DNA of 64,000 nucleotides. It comes from an uncultured Sutterella sp. (GTDB taxonomy: Bacteria > Pseudomonadota > Gammaproteobacteria > Burkholderiales > Burkholderiaceae_F). Both the position numbers and the translations under genes were made by a program. Under the pieces are notes generated by a model that made no database searches, was not told where the DNA came from, and worked only from the letters and a program-made list of their open reading frames with translations. The stretch lies in the NCBI GenBank assembly GCA_900543805.1, contig UQTE01000009.1:24684-88683 (forward strand), in the 5' to 3' direction. The first letter of the stretch is position 1, and each line of letters begins with the position of its first letter. Positions 34,825 through 43,520 of the stretch are shown one piece after another.

Positions 34825-35796
34825 TCAGACTCCTTCCCTGCGCAGACGCGGGTCGACCGCGAGGTGTCCCAGGTCCGCAAGCAGATTGATGACTACAAAA
34901 AGAAAGGCGATGAAGGTGAGATAGGCGGCGAGCACCGGGATGTCGGCGAACTGCACCGACTGCAAAAAGAGCATCCCCATGCCCGGCCACTGAAAGACCG
35001 TTTCGGTGACGACCGAAAAGGCGATGATTTCCCCGAACTGCAGCGCCATCACCGAAATGACGGGAAGCGAGGCGTTCCGAAAAACGTGCGAGAGCGCGAT
35101 GCGCCGCTCGGTGAGTCCGCGGGCCCTCGCGAACTTCACGAAGTCGCGCCGAAGGACTTCGAGCATTTCGCCGCGCACGAGCCGCACGACGAGCGCCGTC
35201 TGAAAGACGCCGAGCGTAAGAGCGGGAAGCAAAATGTGCCGCAGTCCGTCCGCCGTCAGAAGGCCCGTCGTCCAGAACCCGATCGAGACGGTTTCTCCCC
35301 GCCCGAAGGCGGGAAGGAGTCCCGTCATGACGCTGAAGATCATGATGAGGAGAATGCCGATCAGGAAGGTCGGAAGCGACATCCCGAGAAGCGTGGCGCC
35401 GAGCGCAAAGCGCGAGAGAACGCTTTCCGGACGAAGCGCCGTAAGGATCCCGATCGGGATTCCCGAGACGAGCGCGATCAGGACGGCGAGGCCCGCGAGT
35501 TCCACCGTCGCGGGGAGACGCTCGAGAATGAGGTCCGCCACGGGCGCGCCGTGCCGAAGGCTCATCCCGAAGTCTCCCGCGAGAACGTTTCCGAGAAACC
35601 GCAGATACTGCACGAGGGGCGAATCGTTGAGACCGAGCGCTTCCGTGAGCGCCGCGCGGTCCGCGGCCGACGCGTCGGGCGGAAGCATCTGCGAGACGGG
35701 GTCGCCCACGAACTGAAAGAGCGCGAAGGCGACGCCGCTCACGACGAGAAGGACGATCAGGCCCTGAAGAATCCGCTCGGAGAGGAGTCGAAACAT
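34825..35796 (-). CDS. Peptide ABC importer permease (DppB/OppB type)
   Basis: The 323-residue protein has an N-terminal membrane helix (LQGLIVLLVVSGVAFALFQFV), the family segment GDPV, and five further helices. The EAA loop lies near LVRGEMLEVLRRDFVKFARARGL, which is diagnostic for DppB-type permeases. Start ATG follows AAGGAAG, 10 bases from the binding-protein stop. Confidence 0.94.
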   Translation of the reverse strand: MFRLLSERILQGLIVLLVVSGVAFALFQFVGDPVSQMLPPDASAADRAALTEALGLNDSPLVQYLRFLGNVLAGDFGMSLRHGAPVADLILERLPATVELAGLAVLIALVSGIPIGILTALRPESVLSRFALGATLLGMSLPTFLIGILLIMIFSVMTGLLPAFGRGETVSIGFWTTGLLTADGLRHILLPALTLGVFQTALVVRLVRGEMLEVLRRDFVKFARARGLTERRIALSHVFRNASLPVISVMALQFGEIIAFSVVTETVFQWPGMGMLFLQSVQFADIPVLAAYLTFIAFLFVVINLLADLGHLAVDPRLRREGV

Positions 35797-35806
35797 GATG
35801 ACTTCC

Positions 35807-37423
35807 TTATTCGTTCACCCGCACCCGATCGAGCACGAGCGTGTTGTCCGGACGAAGGGGCGCGTCGACCGACTTCTTCATGACCCAGCTGATCTGGGGT
35901 TCGAGAAGAGGAATGTGGTAAACGCCCTTCTTTTCGATCGCCAGGGCTTCCTCGGCAAGCCCCCTTCTCTCCCCGATTTCTTCCGAAACGGCGAGGCGCT
36001 TCAGCACCGCGTCGAGTTCCGCGGAAGAGGCGCGGCCGACGTTGCTGATGCCGTCGCCCGTTGCCGGGTTGTAGGTGGCGGAAAGGGACTGCAGCGGACG
36101 ATAGGCGTCGAGCGTCGTCGAACCCCATCCGACGAGGCAGGCCGACGTATCGAAACTCAGCACCTTCGGGAAGTACTGCGCGCGCGGCATCGAATGGACC
36201 GACACCTTGAGGCCGATCTTCGCCCACATCGACGCGAGCGCCTTGACGATCGCCTCGTCGTTCACCCAGCGGTTGTTGGGCGTGTCGATCGTGAAGGAAA
36301 AGCCCTTTTCATAGCCCGCTTCCTTCAAAAGCGCCTTCGCGCGCTTGAGGTCGAACTTGGGCGCAGCGCCGATCTCTTCGTTCCAGCCGAAGACCGCGTG
36401 CGAAACGATCGTACCCGTGGGCAAAGCCTTTCCGCGCATGACGCCTCGGACAAGTCCCGGACGGTTTACGGCGATCGACATCGCCTCGCGAACGCGGGCG
36501 TCCTTGAAAGGATTCGCCGCGAGGGGTTTGCCGTCCGCACCCTTCACGTAGGGCGTGGCGTCGCGGTTGAGGTCGAGCGCCACCATCATCACTCGGTCTT
36601 CGCCCGTCGAAAGGACCTTGAGGTCGGGATTGCGGGACAGTCGGGTGAGGTCCTGAACCGCAGGATCCAGAACGAAGTCGACTTCGCCGGAAAGGAGCGC
36701 CGCCGTGCGGGTCGCGGCCGAGGTAATCGGCGTGTAGATCACGCGTTCGACGTTCCCCTTGCGGTTCGCTTCATCCCACCAGTCGTGATTCGCCGTGAAT
36801 TCCGTTCGGACGTCGGGTTCGCGAAGCGTGAGGCGGAAGGGACCCGTGCCGTTTGCGTGGGTAGCCGCGTAGGACTCCTCTCCCGCCACGTAGTTTTGAG
36901 GCTCAAGCGCCCCGTGCTGTTCGGCCCAGGCCTTGTTGAGAATCCGAAGAGTCGTGAGCTGCCGCAGGAAGACGGGCGAACCCGACACGGTCTTGACGAG
37001 CACCTTTCCGTCGTCGGTCGCGACGGCTCCGAGAATGCCCGCCGCGGAGTTTTTGAACTGGCTCAAGGGAGCGAGCGCGCGGTTGATCGAGAAGACCACG
37101 TCTTCAGGCGTCAAGGTTTCGCCCTCGTGGAATTTCACATTCTCGCGGATCGTGAAGAGGAACCCTTCGGAGACGCGCTCGTACTTCGTCGCAAGCGCTG
37201 GCTCGACCTCCATCTTTTCGTTGTAGCGCACGAGACTCTCGTAAACCGTCGCGCAGGCGGCGGAATTGAGCGTTTCGTTCTGGGCGTGGACGTCGAAGGT
37301 GAGAAAGTCCCCGGCGCTCGTCCAACGGAAGTCGGCGGCCGATGCGGCGTGAAGGCCCGAGAGGATCGCGGCGGCGAGGAGCGTCTTGAGGGCACGGCGG
37401 AAGATATCGGATCGGTTCGTCAT
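35807..37423 (-). CDS. Periplasmic peptide-binding protein of ABC importer (DppA/SBP_bac_5)
   Basis: The 538-residue protein starts at the ATG at 37423. It has a signal peptide (about 1-28 ending AASA) and the SBP_bac_5 fold: WTSAGDFLTFDVHAQNETLNS, the FHEGETLTPEDVVFSINR motif, and AMSIAVNRPGLVRGVM. It captures peptides or related ligands for the importer encoded downstream. First structural gene of a five-gene operon, 58 bases after an intrinsic terminator that belongs to a leader attenuator. Confidence 0.92.
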   Translation of the reverse strand: MTNRSDIFRRALKTLLAAAILSGLHAASAADFRWTSAGDFLTFDVHAQNETLNSAACATVYESLVRYNEKMEVEPALATKYERVSEGFLFTIRENVKFHEGETLTPEDVVFSINRALAPLSQFKNSAAGILGAVATDDGKVLVKTVSGSPVFLRQLTTLRILNKAWAEQHGALEPQNYVAGEESYAATHANGTGPFRLTLREPDVRTEFTANHDWWDEANRKGNVERVIYTPITSAATRTAALLSGEVDFVLDPAVQDLTRLSRNPDLKVLSTGEDRVMMVALDLNRDATPYVKGADGKPLAANPFKDARVREAMSIAVNRPGLVRGVMRGKALPTGTIVSHAVFGWNEEIGAAPKFDLKRAKALLKEAGYEKGFSFTIDTPNNRWVNDEAIVKALASMWAKIGLKVSVHSMPRAQYFPKVLSFDTSACLVGWGSTTLDAYRPLQSLSATYNPATGDGISNVGRASSAELDAVLKRLAVSEEIGERRGLAEEALAIEKKGVYHIPLLEPQISWVMKKSVDAPLRPDNTLVLDRVRVNE

Positions 37424-37480
37424 ATCATGGACCTCGGTCTTTGTTCGGAGACCCCGCGGAACCGTCGCTTTGGCTTGATA

Positions 37481-37504
37481 CAAGAAAACCCGCGTTCCGC
37501 GGGT
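37481..37504 (-). terminator. Attenuator terminator upstream of peptide importer operon
   Basis: On the minus strand ACCCGCG pairs with CGCGGGT around GAA, followed directly by TTTCTTG. It lies between the leader peptide stop and the binding-protein gene, so it must be read through for the operon to be expressed. Confidence 0.8.
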
Positions 37505-37531
37505 CCCTCGTTGAAGAAATTTTCGGTTTCT

Positions 37532-37630
37532 TTACGGCAACACTGTGCCCGGCACCCGCTTGAAGTTCAAGCGGCGCCACCAGCGGCGCAGGCCGGCGTG
37601 GAGTCGGGAGCAGGTGTTTGCAGTCATCAT
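37532..37630 (-). CDS. Tryptophan-containing leader peptide
   Basis: The 32-codon ORF starts with two ATG codons and ends at TAA (37532). The middle reads GLRRWWRRLNF, with two adjacent Trp codons surrounded by Arg codons. It has no clear ribosome site and would start at or near the 5' end of the transcript if the TATAGT at 37638-37643 is the -10 box. Its stop codon precedes the terminator hairpin by about 27 bases. Peptides of this type are translation sensors rather than functional proteins. Confidence 0.75.
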   Translation of the reverse strand: MMTANTCSRLHAGLRRWWRRLNFKRVPGTVLP

Positions 37631-37750
37631 GTGTTTGACTATACAGGACTGATGCGATCCGCGCCATAGTCTATTTGTCGTAGACCGCTCCGCCGGGCGA
37701 ACCGCGCTATCCTTTGGTAAGGATTTCTCAGACACTGTCCGCCGAACCAC

Positions 37751-39214
37751 ATGGAGCCCGCCGCACACGAAAAGCCCAAACCCGCCGCCGAGTCCACCCG
37801 CAACGCCGCGGCCCGGACGTTCGAGCGCATGACCACGGAACCCGTCGCCAACCTCATCGTGCGGCTCGGCGTTCCCACCGTGCTCTCCATGCTCGTGACG
37901 GCCCTCTACAACACGGTCTCCACCTTCTACGTTTCCTACCTCGGGACTTCAGCCGTCGGCGCCATGGGGGTCGCCTTTGCGCTCCAAATGGTGATCCAGG
38001 CCTTGGGCATCATGGTGGGACAGGGCTGCGCCTCGCAAACCTCCCGCCTTCTCGGTGCCAAACGCTACGCGAGAGCCCATGCGACGGCGAGCACGGCACT
38101 CTTCACTTCGTTTCTTCTCGGCACCTTCTTTGCCGTCGCGTCTCTTTTGGGACTCGATCGTCTTCTCGCAGGAATGGGCGCAACCGACACGATTCTTCCT
38201 TACGCCGTCGCCTACGCAAAGCCCGTGCTCTTTGCCGCTCCCTTCATGGCGGCCTCCTTCACGCTCAACAACATCCTTCGTTCCGAAGGTCTTGCCTTCG
38301 TCGGAATGATCGGACTCGGTATCGGCGGCATCCTCAACATGGCGGCCGCGCCCCTCTTTCTCTTCACGTTCGACCTCGGCATCTCGGGCGCCGGTTGGGC
38401 GACCGCCCTCTCGCAAACCGTTTCCTTCGCGATTCTTCTCTCCTTCTTTGCCTCAGGCCGCGGTTCGATCCGTCTCTCGCCTCTGCTCGTTTCGAAGAAC
38501 CTGCGCACTTACGGAAAGCTTTTTCGCCTCGGTCTGCCGTCGCTCTCGCGCAACATTCTCGGCGCCGTCGCCGCTTCGGCGCTCAACCTCATGGCGGGCG
38601 TATACGGCGACGCGGCGGTCGCAGCCATGTCGATCGTCGGGCGCGTGATGATGGTAACGTCAGCCGCCATGATCGGGATCGGGCAAGGCTATCAGCCGGT
38701 CCTCGGCTACAACTGGGGCGCAAAGCGTTACGACCGCGTACTCAAGGCGGCTGACGCGACGCTTGCGATGTCGACCGCCCTGATGACGGCGTTGGGACTT
38801 TTGGGATTCGTTTTCGCCGAGGAAGTCGTGGCGTTCTTCCGCACGGAAGACCCGGCCGTCGTGCAAATCGGCGTCGAAGCGCTCCTTCTCCAGTGCCTCG
38901 TCGCCCCGATCATGCCCGTGAGCGTCGTCTCCAACATGACCTACCAGGTGCTCGGGCGCGCAGGGATCGCGACCTTTCTCGCCTGTCTGCGCCAAGGCGT
39001 CTTCTTTCTGCCTTTCATTCTGATCCTCCCGCAGTTCTTCGGACTGCGCGGCATCGAGTCGGCGCAGCCGCTCGCAGAACTGCTGTCGTTTCTCGTCTGC
39101 ATCGGGTTCGTCGTCCGATTCCGGCGGGAGGCCTCACACCTTGCGGCGGACGAAGGCGCCCAACCGCACCGAACGGAATCCCTTCTTCGACCCGACTTTC
39201 GTGCTAATCGATAG
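37751..39214 (+). CDS. MATE family multidrug/cation antiporter
   Basis: The 487-residue protein has twelve hydrophobic helices. N-terminal features such as PVANLIVRLGVPTVLSMLVTALYNTVSTFYVSYLG and the middle segment GIGQGYQPVLGYNWGAKRYDRV are typical of MATE transporters of the MepA/NorM-like group. It exports cationic compounds in exchange for Na+ or H+; the substrate is not predictable. Divergent from the peptide importer leader. Confidence 0.93.
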   Translation: MEPAAHEKPKPAAESTRNAAARTFERMTTEPVANLIVRLGVPTVLSMLVTALYNTVSTFYVSYLGTSAVGAMGVAFALQMVIQALGIMVGQGCASQTSRLLGAKRYARAHATASTALFTSFLLGTFFAVASLLGLDRLLAGMGATDTILPYAVAYAKPVLFAAPFMAASFTLNNILRSEGLAFVGMIGLGIGGILNMAAAPLFLFTFDLGISGAGWATALSQTVSFAILLSFFASGRGSIRLSPLLVSKNLRTYGKLFRLGLPSLSRNILGAVAASALNLMAGVYGDAAVAAMSIVGRVMMVTSAAMIGIGQGYQPVLGYNWGAKRYDRVLKAADATLAMSTALMTALGLLGFVFAEEVVAFFRTEDPAVVQIGVEALLLQCLVAPIMPVSVVSNMTYQVLGRAGIATFLACLRQGVFFLPFILILPQFFGLRGIESAQPLAELLSFLVCIGFVVRFRREASHLAADEGAQPHRTESLLRPDFRANR

Positions 39215-39532
39215 ACTTTGTCTGCACTCTTGCTTGAGAGACATGCGATTTCGTCGATTATCCAGAGTTCCCGCCCCGATGTCGCGACTACGCCGTCGGG
39301 GCTTTTCGCACGTATTCTTTCCCGACTTTGGGAGAAATGTGTGCCAATTTTACGGGAATAAAGTACACATTTCTTTGCGTCGCAATAAAATGTGACCGAT
39401 CCGCCATGTTCTTTCCCAGAAAGACCTCCGAAACATGGTATAAACACCTATTCCAAAATTACCGTTTCGCATATTTCGGAGCGTTCGTTTCGCATCTATA
39501 TTGAAAGCCTGTCTCTAGGAGCACATGAATTC
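39215..39532. other. Intergenic region without gene
   Basis: About 320 bases, lower in GC toward 39340-39520, with no supported gene. It contains a loose inverted repeat (CCATGTT and AACATGG at about 39403-39438) and probably the promoter of the following gene. No terminator with a T-run is evident after the MATE gene. Confidence 0.4.
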
Positions 39533-40981
39533 ATGTCCGACACTTCGTCCGATCGGTCGGCCCACCGTATCGCCGCTTTTGCCGCCCGCGAACGGGACCC
39601 CTCGCCGATCAATCTCACGCTGCCGGAAGAGATGGTGCCTGCGGCACGGCGCTCTTTTCCCAAAAAACGCTCGACGCACTCCCGCGGCGCGTCGGAGGAG
39701 ATCTCCTTGCGTCTGGCGGAATCCCGCCTTCTTTCGCTTGTGAAAGACGCCCTCTCCGGAAGTCGGGGAAAGCTGATCGTTCTCTGCGGTCCCCGGAACG
39801 CCGGGCGGGAGCGACTTTTTTCGGAGATTCTTCCCCAAACGCCTTCGATCGATCTGATGCGCCCCGAAGATCGGAAAGACGCCGAGGAGGCGCCGCTCTC
39901 GCTCTTGAGCAGCTACGCTCCGTTTCCGACGCTTCTTGTGCGCAACATTCATCTCTCGCCGAAGCTTCTGTCCGTGATGCTCGACCTCGCGGGAAAACCC
40001 GACCTTCAAGAGAAGCTGAAAATGCCCAAGGTGGTCGTAGCGGACTCGTTCGTACGCGTCCCCGAAGTGGAATCGGCCGCAGAAAGGCTTTCCGACGTGG
40101 CAACCCTTCGCATCCGTACGCTTACGCGCGGCGAAATGACGGGCGGCGGACGAGACTTTCTCGAGCGTCTCGGGACGCTGGACTTTCCCGGCAAGCTCTC
40201 CTATGACGAATGCAACCGCGGCCTTGTCCTCGGTGAAGCGATGCGAGGCGGCTATCCGACGTGCCGAGACGGCACGCCCGACGAAAGGCACGACTTTTTC
40301 CATGATCTCATTCGCGCCGTCTGCCACACCGATCTGCCCGTGATCAGCCGCCTCAAAAATCCGCAGACCCTGCGCAAGGTCTACCGCATGGTTGGCGCCG
40401 CTTCGGGCGAAGTGCTGAATCTCACGCAAATCGCCAGGGTGCTCGATATCGGGCGGCCGCTTGTACGGCGCTGCGTTGAGGCGCTTGAATCTCTTTATCT
40501 CGTCGAGGCGGTTCCCGTTTGGTCGGGGGCCGACCGATTCGAGCGCAGCATCCGCAGTCCCAAACACATCGTTACCGATTCCGGATGGCTCTGCGGGTTG
40601 CTCGGACAGTGCGCCGTAGACCCGAACGTCCTCCCGAACGTGAGGCCCGACGACGTCCGACGACTTCTTTCGGGATGGACCTGGGCGCAGTTGGCCGCCC
40701 TTGTCGACGACGACTCTCCCTGGGCGCTTCGGCACTTTGCGCTTCGTACCGGTCTCACCGTCGAGTGGCTGCTCGAACACCGGGAGAACGGCCGGCTCAT
40801 TGCGCTGCAGACCTCGTCAAAAGAAAACGTCGGGCCGGAAGACTTCTCGATGCTCGCGAAATTCCGGTCGCTCGTCGGCGAGGATCAGCCGGTCCAAAGC
40901 GTACTTTTCTACTGCGGACAGAGCGTTCGCCGCTACGACGGCGTCGGGGCGGCGGTTCCCTTTGCGCACTTGTGGCGCTGA
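39533..40981 (+). CDS. AAA/DUF4143-type ATPase-like protein with degenerate P-loop
   Basis: The 482-residue protein starts at the ATG at 39533 with AGGAG eleven bases upstream; an out-of-frame ATG lies between them. The layout is that of the AAA-DUF4143 family: a P-loop region (LIVLCGPRNAGRERLFSEI, about 81-99), a sensor/Walker B-like strand LLVRNIHLS, an arginine-rich linker, a winged-helix part (VLNLTQIARVLDIGRPLVRRCVEALESLYLVEAV), and a C-terminal nuclease-like DUF4143 region ending VGAAVPFAHLW. The Walker A Lys-Thr is replaced (GPRNAGRER), so ATP hydrolysis is doubtful. Function unknown. Confidence 0.75.
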   Translation: MSDTSSDRSAHRIAAFAARERDPSPINLTLPEEMVPAARRSFPKKRSTHSRGASEEISLRLAESRLLSLVKDALSGSRGKLIVLCGPRNAGRERLFSEILPQTPSIDLMRPEDRKDAEEAPLSLLSSYAPFPTLLVRNIHLSPKLLSVMLDLAGKPDLQEKLKMPKVVVADSFVRVPEVESAAERLSDVATLRIRTLTRGEMTGGGRDFLERLGTLDFPGKLSYDECNRGLVLGEAMRGGYPTCRDGTPDERHDFFHDLIRAVCHTDLPVISRLKNPQTLRKVYRMVGAASGEVLNLTQIARVLDIGRPLVRRCVEALESLYLVEAVPVWSGADRFERSIRSPKHIVTDSGWLCGLLGQCAVDPNVLPNVRPDDVRRLLSGWTWAQLAALVDDDSPWALRHFALRTGLTVEWLLEHRENGRLIALQTSSKENVGPEDFSMLAKFRSLVGEDQPVQSVLFYCGQSVRRYDGVGAAVPFAHLWR

Positions 40982-41050
40982 GGGTCCGCGCCCCCGGCGT
41001 TCGTGCCGGACGGAGTGAAATACGGACTTTCTCATCGTCCGGACGGCGCG

Positions 41051-41806
41051 TCAGCGAAGATCGGGCTTTTCCAGAAGATACGCGGCCTCAAAAAGTCGAC
41101 GCTCAAACCCGCAACTCGTACGATATGCCGTCCGGGCGCGCTTCCACTCCTCGGGCGAAGCTTCCGAACCAAGCCGCGCGGCCAGGTTTACCGCCCGATC
41201 GACCGTTTCCGAGTACGCCGGATCGCCGTAGGCGGAGAGCCACTCGGCATACGGATTCCCTACAAGCTTTCGCGTGCGCGCAATCGTCGTGCCCATGCGT
41301 TCGTAGACGGTGAAGCACGGCAACAGCGCGGCAAAGCCCGCGAGAAGCGGCGCGTGTTCGGCGGACTCCCGCTCGTGACGCATGTAGGCGGCGGTCGTGG
41401 GACGCAGAACGTAGAAAGGACTCTCCTCGGGCTTGCCGCCCACGATCTTCGTAAAGAGCCCTTCGGTCCACGGCTTCATCGCGCGCGTTTCTTCGGCCCA
41501 ACGGCGGCAAAGCGCCCGATCGTCCCCTTCGAGGCGGTCGCCGAAACGATCGAAAGAGAGCGCGTAGTTGTCGAGGTAGTGAAGATTCTGCGCGAAGTAC
41601 CAGGCGAACGCGTCCTTGGCGAGCGTTCCCGCAGCCGCTTCCCTGACGAAGGGTTCCGCAAGCACCGCGACGGTTTCCGACTCGCCCGCGGCGAGAAGTT
41701 CGGCCAACCGGGCACCCGTCGTACGCATCCCCTTCCCCAACGCGAACGCAGGGACCATCGAAATGGCTCCGAACATCGTCAGCAGATTACGTCTTTTCAC
41801 GGTCAT
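41051..41806 (-). CDS. Exported TenA/THI-4 family protein
   Basis: The 251-residue protein starts at the ATG at 41806. The N-terminus VKRRNLLTMFGAISMVPAFALG looks like a Tat or Sec signal peptide. The mature part is the TenA fold: FVREAAAGTLAKDAFAWYFAQNLHYLDNYALSF is the characteristic N-terminal segment, and TAYRTSCGFERRLFEAAY the C-terminal one. TenA enzymes hydrolyse aminopyrimidines for thiamin salvage and are cytoplasmic. An exported version is unusual; the active-site Cys position of TenA is not obvious here, so it may not be a thiaminase. The ribosome site AAAGGA is very close to the ATG. Confidence 0.78.
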   Translation of the reverse strand: MTVKRRNLLTMFGAISMVPAFALGKGMRTTGARLAELLAAGESETVAVLAEPFVREAAAGTLAKDAFAWYFAQNLHYLDNYALSFDRFGDRLEGDDRALCRRWAEETRAMKPWTEGLFTKIVGGKPEESPFYVLRPTTAAYMRHERESAEHAPLLAGFAALLPCFTVYERMGTTIARTRKLVGNPYAEWLSAYGDPAYSETVDRAVNLAARLGSEASPEEWKRARTAYRTSCGFERRLFEAAYLLEKPDLR

Positions 41807-41820
41807 TCCTTTTTTTAGAG

Positions 41821-41858
41821 AAAAAAGAAGCGGAACCTCCTTCTGTGGGAGGTTCCGC
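41821..41858 (-). terminator. Intrinsic terminator after the AGCS symporter gene
   Basis: GCGGAACCTCC pairs with GGAGGTTCCGC around a 7-base loop and is followed on the minus strand by TTCTTTTTT. It lies 18 bases past the stop of the symporter and just before the TenA-like gene start. Confidence 0.92.
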
Positions 41859-41875
41859 TTCGTCGTCGTTTTCAA

Positions 41876-43252
41876 TCAGTGTTTCGACTTCTTTTCATAG
41901 GCGGCGAGCTTCGTCTCAAAGTCGTTGAGCGAATTTCCCACCACTTTGTGCAGAGCGATCAGCGCCACCAAGTTCGGGAGCACCATCAGACCGTTGAAGA
42001 GGTCGGCGAGCGCCCAGACGAGGTCGACCTTGAGCACGGCCCCGACGCCGATGAAGAGGCACACGATCACGCGGTAGGGAAGCACCGCGTATTCGCCCCA
42101 GAGGAAGCGCACGTTCTGTTCGGCAAAGAAGTTCCAGCCGATGATCGTCGAATAGGCGAAGAAGAAGAGGCAGACGGCCACGAAGCCCATCCCGAAGGTG
42201 CCGAGACCCTGCGTGTAGGCCTTCTGCGTGAGTTCGATGCCGGTCGTCTGGAAGTCGAGCACGCCCGTGACGAGAATCACGATCCCCGTGAAGGTCACGA
42301 CCACCACCGTGGCGAAGACGCCGAACATCGCGACGAGGCCCTGAATGGCGGGGTGTTCGACCTTGGCGACGGCGTGCGCGTGCGGGGTGGAACCCATGCC
42401 GGCTTCGTTCGAGAAGAGACCGCGCGCCACGCCGAACTGCATGGCCTTGGCGACCGTAAGACCGAGGGCGCCGCCCGCGACGGCCTGCGGATTGAAGGCC
42501 GCCTCAAAGATGAGCGCGAAGGCGGGACCGACTTCGGAGAGATGTTCGAGGATCACGTAGGTGCCGCCGATGAGGTAGACCGCGGCCATGATCGGAACGA
42601 GCTTTTCCGCGACGCTCGCGAGACGTCCGAGACCGCCGAAGAAGACGAGCCCGGAGATGACGGCCGTGATGACGCCCGTCACCGCAAGCGGCGCCCCGAA
42701 GGCCGTGTTCATGGCCTGCGAGATCGAATTCGACTGCACGGCGTTGCCGATGCAGCCGAGCGCGATGATGATGGCGATCGAGAAGAAGACGGCGAGGGGT
42801 TTGAATTTCTTGCCGAGCCCCTGCGTGATGTAGTAGGCCGGACCGCCCACGACGTGGCCGTTGGCGTCATGCCCTTTGTAGGTCTGCGCGAGAACGGCTT
42901 CGGCAAAGATCGTGGCCATCCCGAAGAAGGCCGCAACCCAGAGCCAGAAGAGCGCCCCCGGACCGCCCGAAACGAGCGCCGTGGCGGTACCCGCGACGTT
43001 GCCCGTGCCCACCTGAGCGGCGATGGCCGTGGCGAGCGCCTGAAACGAACTCATCCCCGACTTGTCGGCGCGTTTGCCGAAGAAGGACGCGCCGCCGAAG
43101 AGGTAGCGCGCGGCGAGCCCGAACTTGCGGATCTGAACGAATCGAAGCTTGATGGTGTAGAAGATCCCCGTCCCGCACAAAAGCGGAACGAGGAAGAATA
43201 CGCCCCAGAGGACGCTGTTGATTTCTGATACGAGATGATTGAGGTATTCCAT
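41876..43252 (-). CDS. AGCS family sodium:alanine/glycine symporter
   Basis: The 458-residue protein begins MEYLNHLVSEINSVLWG and has about ten membrane helices. Family motifs are clear: GMSSFQALATAIAAQVGTGNVAGTATAL, GGPAYYI, GVARGLFSNEAGMGSTPHAHA and the C-terminal STIIGWNFFAEQNVRFLWG. It imports alanine or glycine with Na+. The frame is open further upstream but the family start is at 43252; no strong ribosome site precedes it. Confidence 0.95.
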   Translation of the reverse strand: MEYLNHLVSEINSVLWGVFFLVPLLCGTGIFYTIKLRFVQIRKFGLAARYLFGGASFFGKRADKSGMSSFQALATAIAAQVGTGNVAGTATALVSGGPGALFWLWVAAFFGMATIFAEAVLAQTYKGHDANGHVVGGPAYYITQGLGKKFKPLAVFFSIAIIIALGCIGNAVQSNSISQAMNTAFGAPLAVTGVITAVISGLVFFGGLGRLASVAEKLVPIMAAVYLIGGTYVILEHLSEVGPAFALIFEAAFNPQAVAGGALGLTVAKAMQFGVARGLFSNEAGMGSTPHAHAVAKVEHPAIQGLVAMFGVFATVVVVTFTGIVILVTGVLDFQTTGIELTQKAYTQGLGTFGMGFVAVCLFFFAYSTIIGWNFFAEQNVRFLWGEYAVLPYRVIVCLFIGVGAVLKVDLVWALADLFNGLMVLPNLVALIALHKVVGNSLNDFETKLAAYEKKSKH

Positions 43253-43475
43253 GGCGAGGGCAACCCGGAAACGTTGGAGGAGAGGCTCTCTACGGAGCTG
43301 TTTCTCCCGATCATAGTCGCCCCGACGCAAAGGACTTTCTGGATGGAAAGAATTTCTTAGAAAAGAACTTAATAATTGACATACATCAACACAAACAAGG
43401 GGATACCCCCATTGTTAAAATGCGAGTTTTCGCGTTTTCTCTTCTCAAGAAGCAAAGTGAGCAACAGTCTCCACC

Positions 43476-43502
43476 AAGAAAAGGGCCTCCGAAAGGAGGC
43501 CC
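43476..43502 (-). terminator. Intrinsic terminator after the AbgA-like gene
   Basis: GGGCCTCC pairs with GGAGGCCC around TTTC, followed on the minus strand by TTTTCTT. It lies about 20 bases past the stop codon at 43521. Confidence 0.92.
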
Positions 43503-43520
43503 GCAGAGGATCGAAAGCGC

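Larger units (their letters stand above)
37481..37630 (-). promoter_or_regulatory. trp-type transcription attenuator (leader) of the peptide importer operon
   Basis: All elements of ribosome-mediated attenuation are visible on the minus strand. A leader ORF has tandem TGG codons (37577-37582). A 1:2 hairpin follows immediately, with CCGCTTGAA pairing with TTCAAGCGG (37556-37574). Region 2 then supplies GCGGGT (37554-37559), which is complementary to ACCCGC in the 5' arm of the terminator (37499-37504), so 2:3 pairing would prevent the 3:4 terminator at 37488-37504. A ribosome stalled at the Trp codons would cover region 1 and allow read-through. Regulation by tryptophanyl-tRNA is inferred from this arrangement; a -10-like TATAGT lies just before the leader ATG (37638-37643), leaving almost no 5' leader. 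Confidence 0.78.

Noticed and set aside
37488..37504. The hairpin before the binding-protein gene as a simple terminator of an upstream minus-strand gene
   Set aside because: No gene ends there; the only ORF upstream is the Trp leader peptide, and the alternative pairing supports attenuation.
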